From NCBI RefSeq assembly GCF_900129635.1, contig NZ_FSRB01000001.1, forward strand, positions 2,891,501-2,955,500: a stretch of DNA of 64,000 nt, written 5' to 3'. Shown here one piece after another: positions 1 through 9,377 of the stretch. The translations under genes and the position numbers were made by a program. Below the pieces are notes generated by a model. That model had not been told where the DNA came from. It did not search any database and saw only the letters and a program-made list of their open reading frames with translations. How positions within the stretch are numbered: position 1 is the first letter of the stretch; the number at the start of each line of letters is the position of its first letter. The stretch is from Singulisphaera sp. GP187 (GTDB taxonomy: Bacteria > Planctomycetota > Planctomycetia > Isosphaerales > Isosphaeraceae).

Positions 1-442
1 CGGGCAAAGTTTGGCCCTGGTACTGGCACTGGGTTGCGGCGTGGCGCCTCGGCTGGCGCACGCCCAGGCGGCCGCTGCCGGGGTCGGGGGGGGCGGGGCC
101 TCGCCTTATGCGGGGATGTATGCCAACCCCTACGCGAATCCTTATACCAATCCGTTCTTGAACCCGTACATGACTCAGCAACCGATCCAGGGCAACGCCG
201 CGCTCTACTTATTCGCGGCCCAGCAACAGACCGGCGGCATTGGCGCCGGCAGATTGAGCGGAGTGCGGCCCGATCCCCGCGCCGCGAAGCCGGTGACTCC
301 CCAACCGGTGGACGACCGACGGGCCACCGACCGACCGGGGGCGGGCGCGTCCCAGTTCTTCAATCGGAGCTACCAGCCTGAGACGGGGGCGGGTCGCTAC
401 TTCAACCGTGCGTCCCGATATAACCGATCGAAGGGTCGCTAA
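1..442 (+). CDS. Secreted Gly/Ala/Tyr/Asn-Pro-rich protein, 5' end outside the window
   Basis: The reading frame is open from the window edge, so the true start lies upstream. The TTG at 11 sits inside a hydrophobic signal-peptide-like stretch (ALVLALGCGVAPRLAHAQ) that ends in an AHAQ-type cleavage site. The mature part starts with a Gly/Ala run, then repeats Y-x-N-P units (YANPYANPYTNPFLNPY), then has a basic tail rich in Arg, Asn and Tyr. No enzyme motif is visible. The composition suggests an exported structural or surface protein. The secreted Gly/Tyr-rich protein at 40490-40897 has a comparable design but no clear homology by eye. Function unknown. Confidence 0.6.
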   Translation, partial: GQSLALVLALGCGVAPRLAHAQAAAAGVGGGGASPYAGMYANPYANPYTNPFLNPYMTQQPIQGNAALYLFAAQQQTGGIGAGRLSGVRPDPRAAKPVTPQPVDDRRATDRPGAGASQFFNRSYQPETGAGRYFNRASRYNRSKGR

Positions 443-665
443 CGGAGAAGAATGAATTTCCGCCTGAAGGTTGGAGTCTTCGTTGCCGATCTTATGTCAT
501 GTCAAGGCCGATGATGCAGGAACGCAGTCGGCGACTCTCGAATCGATGTCGGGATGACAACGGACCCTGGCCCGCGAATGCTGGGCTGCGATGGCAGGGT
601 CGCGGCCGGCATGTTGTCGGTCGTCTTCAAAAGCGGGTCCTGGGGCGATGGGAAGGGAGTCTCGT

Positions 666-1589
666 ATGGGTCTCAATGGGTTCGGACACCGACGGATCGG
701 CTGGTTGATGACCTTAGCCGCCCTAGTGTCATGCGGCTGTCAGACGGTCAGGACGCCGGAAGAAAAAATTGCAAGCAGCAATATTCCGGTGGAATTCACC
801 AAGGTCTCCATGCCGGAGTACGTCGTGGAACCCCCCGACCTCCTCTTGGTCGAGGTCCTGGAGGCCCTTCCGGGACGGCCGATCTCCGGCGAACGTCTGG
901 TCAAGCCGGACGGCAAAATCTCCCTCGGCTTCTACGGCGAGGTCTACGTGGCCGGCCTGACGACGGTGGAGATCAAGGAAAAGATCGTCCTCCACCTGCG
1001 CCAGTACGTTTCCGACGACTACCTCGGTCTTTGGAGACTCGACCCAGGCGATCCCGAGGATCCGGACGACGACAAGCAGGTGCCCGTCGATCCCAAGGAT
1101 TCGGATCGCGTCTTCGTCGATATCACCGCCTACAACAGCAAAGTCTATTACGTCCAGGGCGACGTCGCCGCGCCCGGTCGAATGCCGATCACGGGCAATG
1201 AGACGGTGCTCGATGCGATCAACTATGCGGGCGGCCTGATCGCGACCGCCGCTCCCCAGAATATCCGGCTCGTCCGGCCGGCTCCTCCGGGAGCGTGCTG
1301 TCAGCAGGTCCTGCCGGTGAACCTCGCCGCCATCGTCAGCGCGGGGGACCCGACGACCAACTACCAGTTGATGCCGGGCGACCGCCTCATGGTCTATCGC
1401 GACCCGATCGTCCGTGCCACGATCTTCATCGACCGGATCGCCGCACCGTTCCAGACCGTGGTGAACTCGGTCCTCCAGTACAGCTTCGCCGCACGATCGG
1501 TCAAGACGATCAACTCGTCGATCACGGGTGTTGCCACCGGGGGAGTCACCTCAGGCGCTCCCCCCGCCGCTCAGCCTGGTGCTCGCTGA
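666..1589 (+). CDS. Polysaccharide export outer-membrane lipoprotein (Wza/Poly_export type)
   Basis: Predicted 307-aa periplasmic or outer-membrane lipoprotein of the polysaccharide biosynthesis/export family. These proteins form the channel that moves capsule or exopolysaccharide to the surface. The ATG at 666 is preferred over the longer frame because a GGAAGGGAG ribosome site lies just upstream and the protein then starts with a signal peptide and lipobox (LVSCGC, about residues 22-27). A Poly_export segment follows (EPPDLLLVEVLEALPG, then KPDGKISLGFYGEVYVAG), then an SLBB-like segment (VQGDVAAPGRMPI, VLDAINYAGGL). It lacks the long multi-SLBB tail of E. coli Wza, which is common for planctomycete versions. 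The nucleotide-sugar genes at 51.9-57.5 kb could supply the same surface polysaccharide, but they are not linked to it. Confidence 0.85.
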   Translation: MGLNGFGHRRIGWLMTLAALVSCGCQTVRTPEEKIASSNIPVEFTKVSMPEYVVEPPDLLLVEVLEALPGRPISGERLVKPDGKISLGFYGEVYVAGLTTVEIKEKIVLHLRQYVSDDYLGLWRLDPGDPEDPDDDKQVPVDPKDSDRVFVDITAYNSKVYYVQGDVAAPGRMPITGNETVLDAINYAGGLIATAAPQNIRLVRPAPPGACCQQVLPVNLAAIVSAGDPTTNYQLMPGDRLMVYRDPIVRATIFIDRIAAPFQTVVNSVLQYSFAARSVKTINSSITGVATGGVTSGAPPAAQPGAR

Positions 1590-1632
1590 TTGAACGCCGA
1601 CTCCGCGCATCGCCCCGAACATCGATCTTCCG

Positions 1633-1672
1633 AGAGCCGGAGTCCTTCCCAAACGGGAGGGGCTCCGGCTCT
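1633..1672 (+). terminator. Hairpin terminator after the export lipoprotein gene
   Basis: A 10-bp perfect stem (AGAGCCGGAG at 1633-1642 with CTCCGGCTCT at 1663-1672) encloses a second, imperfect stem (CCTTCCC/GGGAGG). It lies 44 bases after the stop at 1589. No long T-tract follows, so the exact termination mode is uncertain. Confidence 0.65.
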
Positions 1673-1768
1673 TGGCGGTTCCTTGCGGATCGTCGCCGCG
1701 ACTCGTAAACTTGCTCTGCTCGTGAGCGAACAGCCAGCCGTAACGCGCCCTCCGAGAGACCCCGCCCG

Positions 1769-4522
1769 ATGCCTCCGAATTGCGTTCGACGCTGCCTCCT
1801 CCTTCTCTTGGTCTGCCTGAGCCTAGGGTCGACGGCTCGCGCTCGGGCGGCCAACCAAGAGGATGAGCTCGAGACGGAACGTCCCGGCCTGTTGGCCTCG
1901 TTCTCGCCCGCGAACGCGCCTCAGCCCGTGGTCAGGCAAATCGTGGGCGACCTCAACGCGCATTGGGGCTCCGCGTCCCCCGACGCTCGAATCCCGGCGA
2001 CGGAGTTCGACGGCCGCTGGGAAGGTTTGATCCTGATTCAAAGCCCCGGGGTTCATCGATTCCAGGCGCGAAGCGACGGGGCGATCGAGCTCAAGGTCGC
2101 CGGACGGGTGGCCCTGAAGGGCGCGGGCGAAACCCAGAAAGCCGAGCCGATCGACCTCCCGGCCGGCTTCTCGCCGATCACCCTGGAGTATCGCCACCGC
2201 CAGGGGGAGGCATACGTCGCGCTCGATTGGGAAGGCCCGGGCTTCGGCCGTGAGCCGGTCCCCGCGCGGCTCTTCTACCACGACTCCAGCAAACGGCTGG
2301 AACCGGATCGGTTCGAGGAAGGGCGACGACTCGCCGATCGGATCGGCTGCGCCAATTGCCACCGGATTCTCGACCTCCCGTTCCACCCGAACCTAGGACC
2401 GCCGCTCACCGACGCGGGCCGAGCGATCGACGCAGCCTGGCTCGACGCCTGGCTCCGCAATCCGAACGCGGTTCGCCCCGGCAGCCGGATGCCGTCGTTT
2501 GGTCATGGATTCTCCGCGGCCGAGTCCGCGGATCTCCGCGCTTACCTGGTGAGCATTGCTCCAAAATCGTTCGCGGTTACCCCGGAAGCCAGGATGGCAC
2601 TCAATGTCGCCACCCAGGCTCGAGGCCGCCTGCTCTTTCGGTCGCTTGGCTGCCTCGGCTGCCATACCAAGGGAGAGGCTCCTTCGCGCGCGCCGGCCGC
2701 GCCCGACCTGTCCGACCTCCCCCGCAAGCGGTCGGTGAAGTGGCTGACCGCATTCCTCGGCCCCGCCCGGGCCAACAAAACGGTCGTGAAGCATCGCCAT
2801 GAGCTCCGGCTGACCGTCGACGAGGCGGCTCATCTGGCGGCCTACCTCGGGACCGCCGATCAAGCCCCCCTGCCCCGTCCCGCTCCCAGCCTGGATGGCG
2901 ACGCCGCGCGCGGCCTGCGGATCGTCGAAACAGCCCGCTGTGTGGCTTGCCACACGATCCCAGGGTTGAAGCCGAACCGAGCCGACCTCAAGCTCACCGC
3001 CGATTCAAAACCGGACGCCGGCTGCCTCGCGGTCGAACCGAGCGGCCCGCTCATCCCTCACTTCTCGCTGTCCGAGGACCAGAGACGGGCGCTCCGCGAA
3101 TTCCTCGCCAACCTGCCGACTACCCCCGCGCCGACCAGTCGACAGACCCTCACCGACGATTCGATCCGGAGACTCAATTGCCTGGGCTGCCACGCGCGAG
3201 ACGGGCGAGGCGGCGAGGAACTCGGCGGGCGGATCGCCTCCTTACTGGCGGAAGACCCCGACCTCGGCGGCCTCAAGGGGACGCTCACTCCCCCCAACCT
3301 GACGGCCGTCGGCGACAAACTCCGCCCCGATTATCTCGGGAAATCGGTCCGATCGACCGCGCCCAACGCCCGACCTTGGCTCTCGGTCCGGATGCCGACG
3401 TTCGCGTTCGAACCCGGTGAGGCCGACGCGATCGTCGCCTTTCTCCAGGTTCACGACCGGATGCGAACGGAACCTGATCCCCCGAACCAGGTCGCTCGGC
3501 TCGACGCTCCCGCAACCGAGGCTGCCACCCAACTGATCGGTCAGCGCGGATTCGGCTGCATCTCCTGCCACGTGTTGGCCGGCCGGATCCCGCCCGGTGG
3601 TGAACCCGAAACCCTGGGCCCGGACCTCGCCCTTGCCCATCGCCGCATGGCCGATCGCTACTTCCATCGCTGGATCGCCAACCCGCAACGGATCATCGCT
3701 GGGACCCCGATGCCCCAGTTTGCCAAGCCGATCGAGACGCTCCCCGGCACGCTCGACGACCAGCTCAACCAGATCTGGCGGCTGCTCGCCAGCGGCTCGC
3801 TCGCCGATGTCGCCTCGGCCGGCGCCCGTGAGGTCCTCAAACGCGAGGGCGACCGCGCCTTGGTCGTGCGCGACATGGTGCTCCTGCCCGAGGCCCCGGA
3901 AACCCAGTACATCCCCCGCGCCCTGGCGATCGGCCTCAAGAACGACCACTCGCTCCTCTTCGATGCCGACCGCCTGACCTGGCTCTCCTGGTGGCGGGGT
4001 GGGTTTCTCTCCCGGACCAAGTCGGGCCGGCTCTGGGAATGGCATCCCGAGGGCGAATCGCTCTGGGTGGCTCCGAACCGGCAACCACCGATCGTCTTCG
4101 TCGGGTCCGACCGCCTTGCCGTCTTCCCCACCGAGATCCGCGAGCGGTTCGGCAGCCTCCAAGAGGTGAACTTCGAAGCCGCGAACGTCGCGTTCACCTA
4201 CACCCTCCACGGGCCGAACGACGCGAAAGTCCTGGTTCGCGAACAGATCGAGCCCGTGACCGGCGGGTGGGATCGACAAGTCACCGTGTCCGGGGTTCCC
4301 GATGGATACACCCCAGCGCTGCTCGAACATCCGCCGAACGGGGAGACATCCTGGACCATCGGCAAGGCGCGAGCCACCCTCCGGGCCCCGGATCCGCAAC
4401 GGTTATCCGACCCCAAGATCAGCGGCGATCCCGCGGCCCGCTGGCTCTTGATGCAGCCCGTGCCCGCCGACCAGCGGCAATTCAGGGAACGCCTTCGGTT
4501 CACCGTCGCGCCTTCATCCTGA
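1769..4522 (+). CDS. Secreted PA14-domain multi-haem cytochrome c protein (917 aa)
   Basis: Exported electron-transfer-type protein. A signal peptide (LLLLLVCLSLGSTARARA) is followed by a PA14-like beta domain (about residues 45-165, with GRWEGLILIQSPGVHRFQ and ALDWEGPGF). Five c-type haem motifs follow at about residues 194 (CANCH), 295 (CLGCH), 391 (CVACH), 471 (CLGCH) and 597 (CISCH), then a C-terminal region of about 300 residues with no recognised motif. PA14 domains in this setting usually bind carbohydrate, so a sugar-targeted extracytoplasmic redox role is plausible but inferred. It precedes the DUF1592/DUF1552 pair on the same strand, with a 200-base gap. The number of haems is unusual for a single PA14 protein. 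The product is real with high confidence; its substrate is unknown. Confidence 0.85.
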   Translation: MPPNCVRRCLLLLLVCLSLGSTARARAANQEDELETERPGLLASFSPANAPQPVVRQIVGDLNAHWGSASPDARIPATEFDGRWEGLILIQSPGVHRFQARSDGAIELKVAGRVALKGAGETQKAEPIDLPAGFSPITLEYRHRQGEAYVALDWEGPGFGREPVPARLFYHDSSKRLEPDRFEEGRRLADRIGCANCHRILDLPFHPNLGPPLTDAGRAIDAAWLDAWLRNPNAVRPGSRMPSFGHGFSAAESADLRAYLVSIAPKSFAVTPEARMALNVATQARGRLLFRSLGCLGCHTKGEAPSRAPAAPDLSDLPRKRSVKWLTAFLGPARANKTVVKHRHELRLTVDEAAHLAAYLGTADQAPLPRPAPSLDGDAARGLRIVETARCVACHTIPGLKPNRADLKLTADSKPDAGCLAVEPSGPLIPHFSLSEDQRRALREFLANLPTTPAPTSRQTLTDDSIRRLNCLGCHARDGRGGEELGGRIASLLAEDPDLGGLKGTLTPPNLTAVGDKLRPDYLGKSVRSTAPNARPWLSVRMPTFAFEPGEADAIVAFLQVHDRMRTEPDPPNQVARLDAPATEAATQLIGQRGFGCISCHVLAGRIPPGGEPETLGPDLALAHRRMADRYFHRWIANPQRIIAGTPMPQFAKPIETLPGTLDDQLNQIWRLLASGSLADVASAGAREVLKREGDRALVVRDMVLLPEAPETQYIPRALAIGLKNDHSLLFDADRLTWLSWWRGGFLSRTKSGRLWEWHPEGESLWVAPNRQPPIVFVGSDRLAVFPTEIRERFGSLQEVNFEAANVAFTYTLHGPNDAKVLVREQIEPVTGGWDRQVTVSGVPDGYTPALLEHPPNGETSWTIGKARATLRAPDPQRLSDPKISGDPAARWLLMQPVPADQRQFRERLRFTVAPSS

Positions 4523-4550
4523 CCCCATAAACGACCCGATAACAGACATC

Positions 4551-4582
4551 AGGGGTAACGACGACTCAGTCGGTTCACCCCC
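4551..4582 (+). terminator. Possible terminator hairpin
   Basis: AGGGGT pairs with ACCCCCT and an inner CGACT/AGTCG pairs around one unpaired base. It lies 29 bases after the cytochrome stop codon. The stem is interrupted and lacks a T-run, so support is modest. Confidence 0.4.
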
Positions 4583-4723
4583 TCTCTTGCCGAACCAAAC
4601 CGCCCCGATCGATCAATCCAACCTCCGCGAAAATTTTTGAACTCCCCAGCTCGAACGCCAAGTTTAATTTTGGTAGAATCTTTGATTGCGAGCCCGCCTT
4701 CGCTGCCTGCCCGAGGGTCATTC

Positions 4724-7108
4724 ATGCGACGACGTTCAACCCCGCTCCTTGCGCGCCCGAATCGCCCCGCCGCTTTGATCATGCTCGGCCTGATTTCCTT
4801 GGTCTCAACCTCGGTGGGGGCTGAGACGAAGAAACCGCCAGAGTCGTCGGAGGCCTCGTTCTCGGGCCAGATCACCCCCTTGCTTGCCAAGTACTGCATC
4901 AACTGCCACGGCGACAAGAAGCCCAAGGGGGGTGTGAACCTCGCGAAGTTGACCGATGAGGCGTCGCTCGTTGCAAACCAGAAGGTCTGGCAACTCGTCA
5001 TCGAGAACATCGAGTCCGGTGACATGCCACCGGAGGGGAAGCCGCGGCCGTCCAAGGCGGAGGTTGAGCTCCTGACCGGCTGGATCGACGCGCGGCTGGA
5101 GAAGCTGGACTGTGGCAAAGAGAGTGATCCAGGGCGGGTGACGCTCCGTCGCCTCAATCGGTCCGAATATAACAATACGATTCGCGACCTGTTCGGCCGC
5201 GACTTCCGCGCCGCCGAGGATTTCCCTTCCGACGACGTCGGTTATGGGTTCGACAATATCGGTGATGTGCTGACTCTGCCACCGATCTTGATGGAACAGT
5301 ATTTGGCGGCGGCCGAGTCCATCGTCGAGCAGGCGATCGTCGCCGATTCGGACTCCAGCGCGTTGATGAAAACGTGGGAGGCTGAGGAGCTCGAGCCTGA
5401 CGCGGGAGGAAGTCGGTACGACGACTGGGCCCGGATGCTCGCCTCGACCGGCGAGATCGCCGTCACGTTCCCCTGCCCGAGGGGCGGTGAGTACCTGTTC
5501 CGGGTTCGCGCGTTCGGCCAGCAGGCGGGGCCTGAGCCGGCTCGAATGGCCTTTCAGGTCGACGGCAAGGTGATCAAGACGGTCGAGGTGACCGCCGAGG
5601 TGGGGAACCCCGAGGTCTACGAGGTCAAGCTCCCCTTGAGCGAGGGCGCGAGGCGCCTTTCGGTCGCCTTCATCAACGACTTCTATGAACCCAAGGCCGA
5701 GGACCCGAAGCGCCGCGACCGCAACTTGGTCGTCGACTTTCTCGAGATCCAGGGGACGGCCGGCGCGGCGAACGCTCCCTTGCCGGCGTCGCATCAGAAA
5801 ATCATCTTCCAAACACCGACGAAAGCGACGAGAGACGACTGCGTTCGGGCGATCCTCGAACGATTCGCCAGCCGGGCCTACCGACGCCCGATCACGCCCG
5901 GCGAACTCGCTCGGCTGGTCAAGTTCGTCGACCTGGCCGAACAGAGCGGCGATTCGTTCGAACGTGGAATCCAGCTCGCGCTCGAGGCGGTCCTCGTTTC
6001 TCCCCAGTTCCTCTTCCGGGTCGAGATCGATCCTCGTCTCGAAAAAAGCGATAAGACCCAATTCACACGCACGCATCCGATCAACGAGTTCGAGCTGGCG
6101 TCACGTCTCTCTTATTTTCTCTACAGTAGCATTCCCGACGACGAGCTTTGGCAACTCGCAACCGAAGGCAAGCTGCGCGAAGGGGATCACCTCGAGAAGC
6201 AGGTCCGCCGGATGCTCCTCGACCCCAAGGCCAAGGCGCTGGTTGAAAACTTCGCGGATCAGTGGCTCCAGATCCGCAACCTCAAGACGGTGAACCCCGA
6301 CCCCAAGCAATTCCCCAAGTTTGACGAACCGCTTCGCGCCGCCATGCTGAAGGAAACGGAGTTGTTCTTTGAAGCGGTGATGCGCGAGGATCGGAGCGTG
6401 CTCGACTTTCTCGACGCCGATTACACCTTCCTCAACGAACGGCTCGCGGCCCACTACGGCATCAACGGGGTCAAGGGGAATGAGTTCCGTCGGGTCTCCC
6501 TGAGCGAAGGCACCCAGCGCGGCGGCCTGCTCACGCAGGCGAGCATCTTGACGGTGACCTCGAACCCGACGCGAACCTCGCCCGTGAAACGAGGCAAGTG
6601 GATCCTCGAGCAAATCCTCGGGACCCCGCCTCCTCCCCCACCGCCGGACGTGCCCGAATTGAAGGAAGACCCGTCCACGGTCCTCACAGGCAGCCTGCGC
6701 CAGCGCATGGAGCAGCATCGTGCCAATCCAAGCTGCGCGTCCTGCCACGCCCGGATGGACCCGCTCGGGTTCGCCTTCGAGAACTTCGATGCCATCGGCG
6801 CCTGGCGCGACAAGGACGGAGCTTTCCCGGTCGACAGTTCGGGGTCGCTCCCCTCGGGACAATCGTTCCAAGGCCCGGAAGGACTCAAGGCGATCCTCAA
6901 AACGCGTGAGAAGAACTTCACGCGTTGCCTGGCGGAAAAAATGTTGACCTTCGCCATTGGCCGCGGGATTGAAGATCCTGACAAGTGCGCGATCGACAAG
7001 ATTGTGGATACGACGGGCTCGGATCAATCCAAGTTCTCGAGACTGGTGCTCGAGATCGTCAAAAGCGATCCATTCCAGAAACGGAAAAATCGGGGAGCCG
7101 GACGATGA
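4724..7108 (+). CDS. Planctomycete cytochrome c protein, DUF1587/1592/1588/1585/1595 family
   Basis: Large exported protein of the planctomycete family that usually carries an N-terminal PSCyt1 haem domain followed by the DUF1587-DUF1595-DUF1592-DUF1588-DUF1585 module series. The ATG at 4724 puts an Arg-rich signal peptide first (MRRRSTPLLARPN, then a hydrophobic segment). CINCHGDKKPKGG at about residue 58 is the PSCyt1 haem site. LRRLNRSEYNNTIRDLFG (about 141) begins DUF1587. Residues about 240-340 look like a carbohydrate-binding beta module. CASCHARMDPLGF (about 671) lies in DUF1588. Its stop overlaps the start of the DUF1552 gene (ATGA), so the two are co-translated. The pair is recurrent in planctomycetes, and a role in polysaccharide breakdown or oxidation is proposed but unproven. 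Confidence 0.9.
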   Translation: MRRRSTPLLARPNRPAALIMLGLISLVSTSVGAETKKPPESSEASFSGQITPLLAKYCINCHGDKKPKGGVNLAKLTDEASLVANQKVWQLVIENIESGDMPPEGKPRPSKAEVELLTGWIDARLEKLDCGKESDPGRVTLRRLNRSEYNNTIRDLFGRDFRAAEDFPSDDVGYGFDNIGDVLTLPPILMEQYLAAAESIVEQAIVADSDSSALMKTWEAEELEPDAGGSRYDDWARMLASTGEIAVTFPCPRGGEYLFRVRAFGQQAGPEPARMAFQVDGKVIKTVEVTAEVGNPEVYEVKLPLSEGARRLSVAFINDFYEPKAEDPKRRDRNLVVDFLEIQGTAGAANAPLPASHQKIIFQTPTKATRDDCVRAILERFASRAYRRPITPGELARLVKFVDLAEQSGDSFERGIQLALEAVLVSPQFLFRVEIDPRLEKSDKTQFTRTHPINEFELASRLSYFLYSSIPDDELWQLATEGKLREGDHLEKQVRRMLLDPKAKALVENFADQWLQIRNLKTVNPDPKQFPKFDEPLRAAMLKETELFFEAVMREDRSVLDFLDADYTFLNERLAAHYGINGVKGNEFRRVSLSEGTQRGGLLTQASILTVTSNPTRTSPVKRGKWILEQILGTPPPPPPPDVPELKEDPSTVLTGSLRQRMEQHRANPSCASCHARMDPLGFAFENFDAIGAWRDKDGAFPVDSSGSLPSGQSFQGPEGLKAILKTREKNFTRCLAEKMLTFAIGRGIEDPDKCAIDKIVDTTGSDQSKFSRLVLEIVKSDPFQKRKNRGAGR

Positions 7109-8463
7109 GAACCGCAAAACAGATCTCGCGTCGAACCGTGTTGCGCGGGCTTGGAACGGCGATCGCGCTCCCCTGGCTCGAGGCCATGAGCAGCCTCCCG
7201 GCGCTGGCCACGCCGGCGGGTGCCGCCGGCGCCGGCAAAGCGGCCCCATTGCGGATGGCCTTCTTCTACGTGCCCAACGGCGCCCACATGGCCGACTGGA
7301 CTCCCAAAGAGGTCGGCACCGATTTCACGTTCCCTTATATTCTGGAACCCGTCGCCGCGTTCAAGGACGATCTCCTCGTTGTCAGCGGCCTCGCTCAGAA
7401 AAACGGATTTGCCCTGGGGGATGGCGGCGGCGACCATGCGCGGGCGCTTTCCACGTTCCTGACCGGTTGCCACCCGGTGAAGACGGACGGAGCAAACATC
7501 CGCGCCGGGGTCTCGGTCGACCAGATCGCCGCGATCAAGGTGGGCGGACAAACCCGCTTCCCCTCGCTCGAGCTCGGAATCGATCGCGGTGCCCAGTCGG
7601 GCAATTGCGACAGCGGCTACAGTTGCGCGTACTCGTCCAACATCTCCTGGCGCACCGAATCGACACCGATGGCCAAGGAGGTCAACCCCCGGCTCGTCTT
7701 CGACCGGCTCTTCACCAGCCAGAACGCCACCGGCTCCGCCGCCTCACGCGCTCGCCGCGCCTTCTACAAGAAGAGCATCCTCGACTACGTTTCCGAAGAT
7801 GCCGCCACCCTCAAGGGCCGCCTCGGTATCTCCGACCAGCGCAAGGTCGAGGAGTACCTGACGGCCGTCCGAGAAATCGAGCGCCGCGTCGACACCGCTT
7901 CCAACCAGACCAGTGGCGACCTTCCCCAATTCGCCAGGCCCGCGGGTGTTCCACGCGACTTCCAGGAGCACGTCCGATTGATGTGCGACCTGATGGTCCT
8001 CGCGTTCCAGGGCGACGTGACCCGGATCAGCACCTTCATGTTTGCCAACGAAGGGAGCAACCGGAGCTATCCGTTCATCGACGTTCCCGAAGGCCACCAC
8101 GACCTCTCGCACCACGGTGGCGACGCCAAGAAGCATGAGAAAATCAAAAAGATTAATCATCTTCACGTCAGCCAGTTCGCCTATGTCTTGGGTAAGCTCA
8201 AGGCGATCAAGGAGGGGGAAGGCACTCTGCTCGACAACTCGATGATCGTCTACGGCAGCGGAATCAGCGATGGGAACCGGCACAACCACGACGACCTGCC
8301 GATCCTCGTGGCCGGCAAGGGGGGCGGTTCGCTTCAGACCGGCCGCCACTTCAAGGTCGCGCACAACACGCCGCTGAATAACCTCTACCTCTCGCTGCTC
8401 GACCGGATGGGTGCGCCGGTGGATCAGTTCGGGGACAGTACCGGCCGGGTCGAAGGACTCTAA
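7105..8463 (+). CDS. DUF1552 protein, Tat-type signal
   Basis: Predicted 452-aa exported protein of the DUF1552 family, the usual partner of DUF1592 cytochromes. The ATG at 7105 overlaps the upstream TGA and is preferred to longer frames. The N-terminus (SRRTVLRGLGTAIALPWLEA) matches a twin-arginine signal, implying folding in the cytoplasm before export. The body has typical family sequence: MAFFYVPNGAHMADW, ALSTFLTGCHPVKT, FMFANEGSNRSYPF, GHHDLSHHGGD and GSGISDGNRHNHDDLP. The many His and Asp residues, arranged as in alkaline-phosphatase-like DUF1501/1552 proteins, suggest a metal-dependent hydrolase fold, but the activity is unknown. It ends before the bidirectional hairpin at 8535-8568. 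Confidence 0.9.
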   Translation: MRTAKQISRRTVLRGLGTAIALPWLEAMSSLPALATPAGAAGAGKAAPLRMAFFYVPNGAHMADWTPKEVGTDFTFPYILEPVAAFKDDLLVVSGLAQKNGFALGDGGGDHARALSTFLTGCHPVKTDGANIRAGVSVDQIAAIKVGGQTRFPSLELGIDRGAQSGNCDSGYSCAYSSNISWRTESTPMAKEVNPRLVFDRLFTSQNATGSAASRARRAFYKKSILDYVSEDAATLKGRLGISDQRKVEEYLTAVREIERRVDTASNQTSGDLPQFARPAGVPRDFQEHVRLMCDLMVLAFQGDVTRISTFMFANEGSNRSYPFIDVPEGHHDLSHHGGDAKKHEKIKKINHLHVSQFAYVLGKLKAIKEGEGTLLDNSMIVYGSGISDGNRHNHDDLPILVAGKGGGSLQTGRHFKVAHNTPLNNLYLSLLDRMGAPVDQFGDSTGRVEGL

Positions 8464-8534
8464 GCGAAGTCGATCCCCGATGTGAGGGTGGTTCGCCCGC
8501 GGTCCCAGCGAGCCACGGTGCTCGGCTTTTGCAG

Positions 8535-8568
8535 GGAAAGACAGGGGGTTTCAGCTCCCTGTCTTTCC
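8535..8568. terminator. Bidirectional hairpin terminator between convergent genes
   Basis: A perfect 12-bp inverted repeat (GGAAAGACAGGG at 8535-8546 with CCCTGTCTTTCC at 8557-8568, 10-base loop) lies between the DUF1552 gene (+) and the oxidoreductase gene (-). It can serve both transcripts. Confidence 0.75.
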
Positions 8569-8575
8569 GACCGTG

Positions 8576-9331
8576 TTATCCCTGAGCCACGGAGCGGGCA
8601 AGCCAGTCATCGAAATGCATCGCTCCAATCCGTGGGTTGGCGCCGGGGGTTAGGCTCTGGTCGTTCAACTCCGTACCAAAATAGCGAGCGTGGACGTCTG
8701 TGATCACGGTCCGTGCGTCGCGCTTTGCGCTCAAATAGCGACGGACGAGCTCGTCGAGGCGGATGGGGTCCGGCCCCGCCAGCTCGACCGTGCCGTTCCG
8801 CGGTTCCTGGACCGCGACGTCGGCAAGTGCGAGCGCGACGTCATCCGACACGATCGGCTGCACCAGGGCAGGTGACAGGCGAACGGTGCCGGCGTCGGTC
8901 GCCGATTGGGCGATGCCGCCCACGAACTCGAAGAACTGGGTCGAGCGGACGATCGTATAGGGGATCTTGGAGGCCTTGATCAGTGCTTCCTGGGCCATCT
9001 TCGCTCGGAAGTAACCGCTCGCCAAAAGACGTTCGGTTCCCACAACCGACAGCGCGATGTGATGCCCCACGCCAGCGGCCGCCTCCGCACCCAGGAGATT
9101 CCGCCCCGTCGTCCCGAAGAATTCCAGAACCGCCTTGTCTTCAAACGAAGGCGAATTCGCCACATCGACAACGACCTGTGCGTCTGCAAGCGCCTCGGCA
9201 AGCCCTTCCCCCGTGAGCGTGTTGACGCCCGACGAGGGCGACGCCGCCACGACCGCATGGCCACGCTGTCGAAGCTCGTTCACGAGTTTGCTGCCGATGA
9301 GCCCGCTGCCCCCGATCACCACGATCTTCAT
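8576..9331 (-). CDS. NAD(P)-binding SDR/NmrA-like oxidoreductase (ECF41-linked)
   Basis: 251-aa atypical short-chain dehydrogenase of the NmrA/SDR_a5 type. The N-terminal Rossmann motif is IVVIGGSGLIGSKLV (GGxGxxG). The middle shows HHIALSVVGTERL and the ligand-side segment YTIVRSTQFFEFV; the classical YxxxK pair is not obvious, so it may act as a regulator or an isomerase-like enzyme. A strong ribosome site (GAGGAG) precedes the ATG at 9331. It is the last gene after the cupin and sigma-factor genes on the same strand, 46 bases after the sigma stop. ECF41 sigma factors are known to sit beside carboxymuconolactone decarboxylase, oxidoreductase or epimerase genes, and this fits the oxidoreductase/epimerase class. 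Substrate unknown. Confidence 0.85.
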   Translation of the reverse strand: MKIVVIGGSGLIGSKLVNELRQRGHAVVAASPSSGVNTLTGEGLAEALADAQVVVDVANSPSFEDKAVLEFFGTTGRNLLGAEAAAGVGHHIALSVVGTERLLASGYFRAKMAQEALIKASKIPYTIVRSTQFFEFVGGIAQSATDAGTVRLSPALVQPIVSDDVALALADVAVQEPRNGTVELAGPDPIRLDELVRRYLSAKRDARTVITDVHARYFGTELNDQSLTPGANPRIGAMHFDDWLARSVAQG

Positions 9332-9377
9332 GCCAAATCTCCTCGTCTGTGTGAGTACCTTGTCCTGGACGGCCGAC

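Noticed and set aside
4805-6076. 423-codon minus-strand frame opposite the DUF1592 gene
   Set aside because: The DUF1592 family motifs are on the plus strand; the antisense frame has no support.
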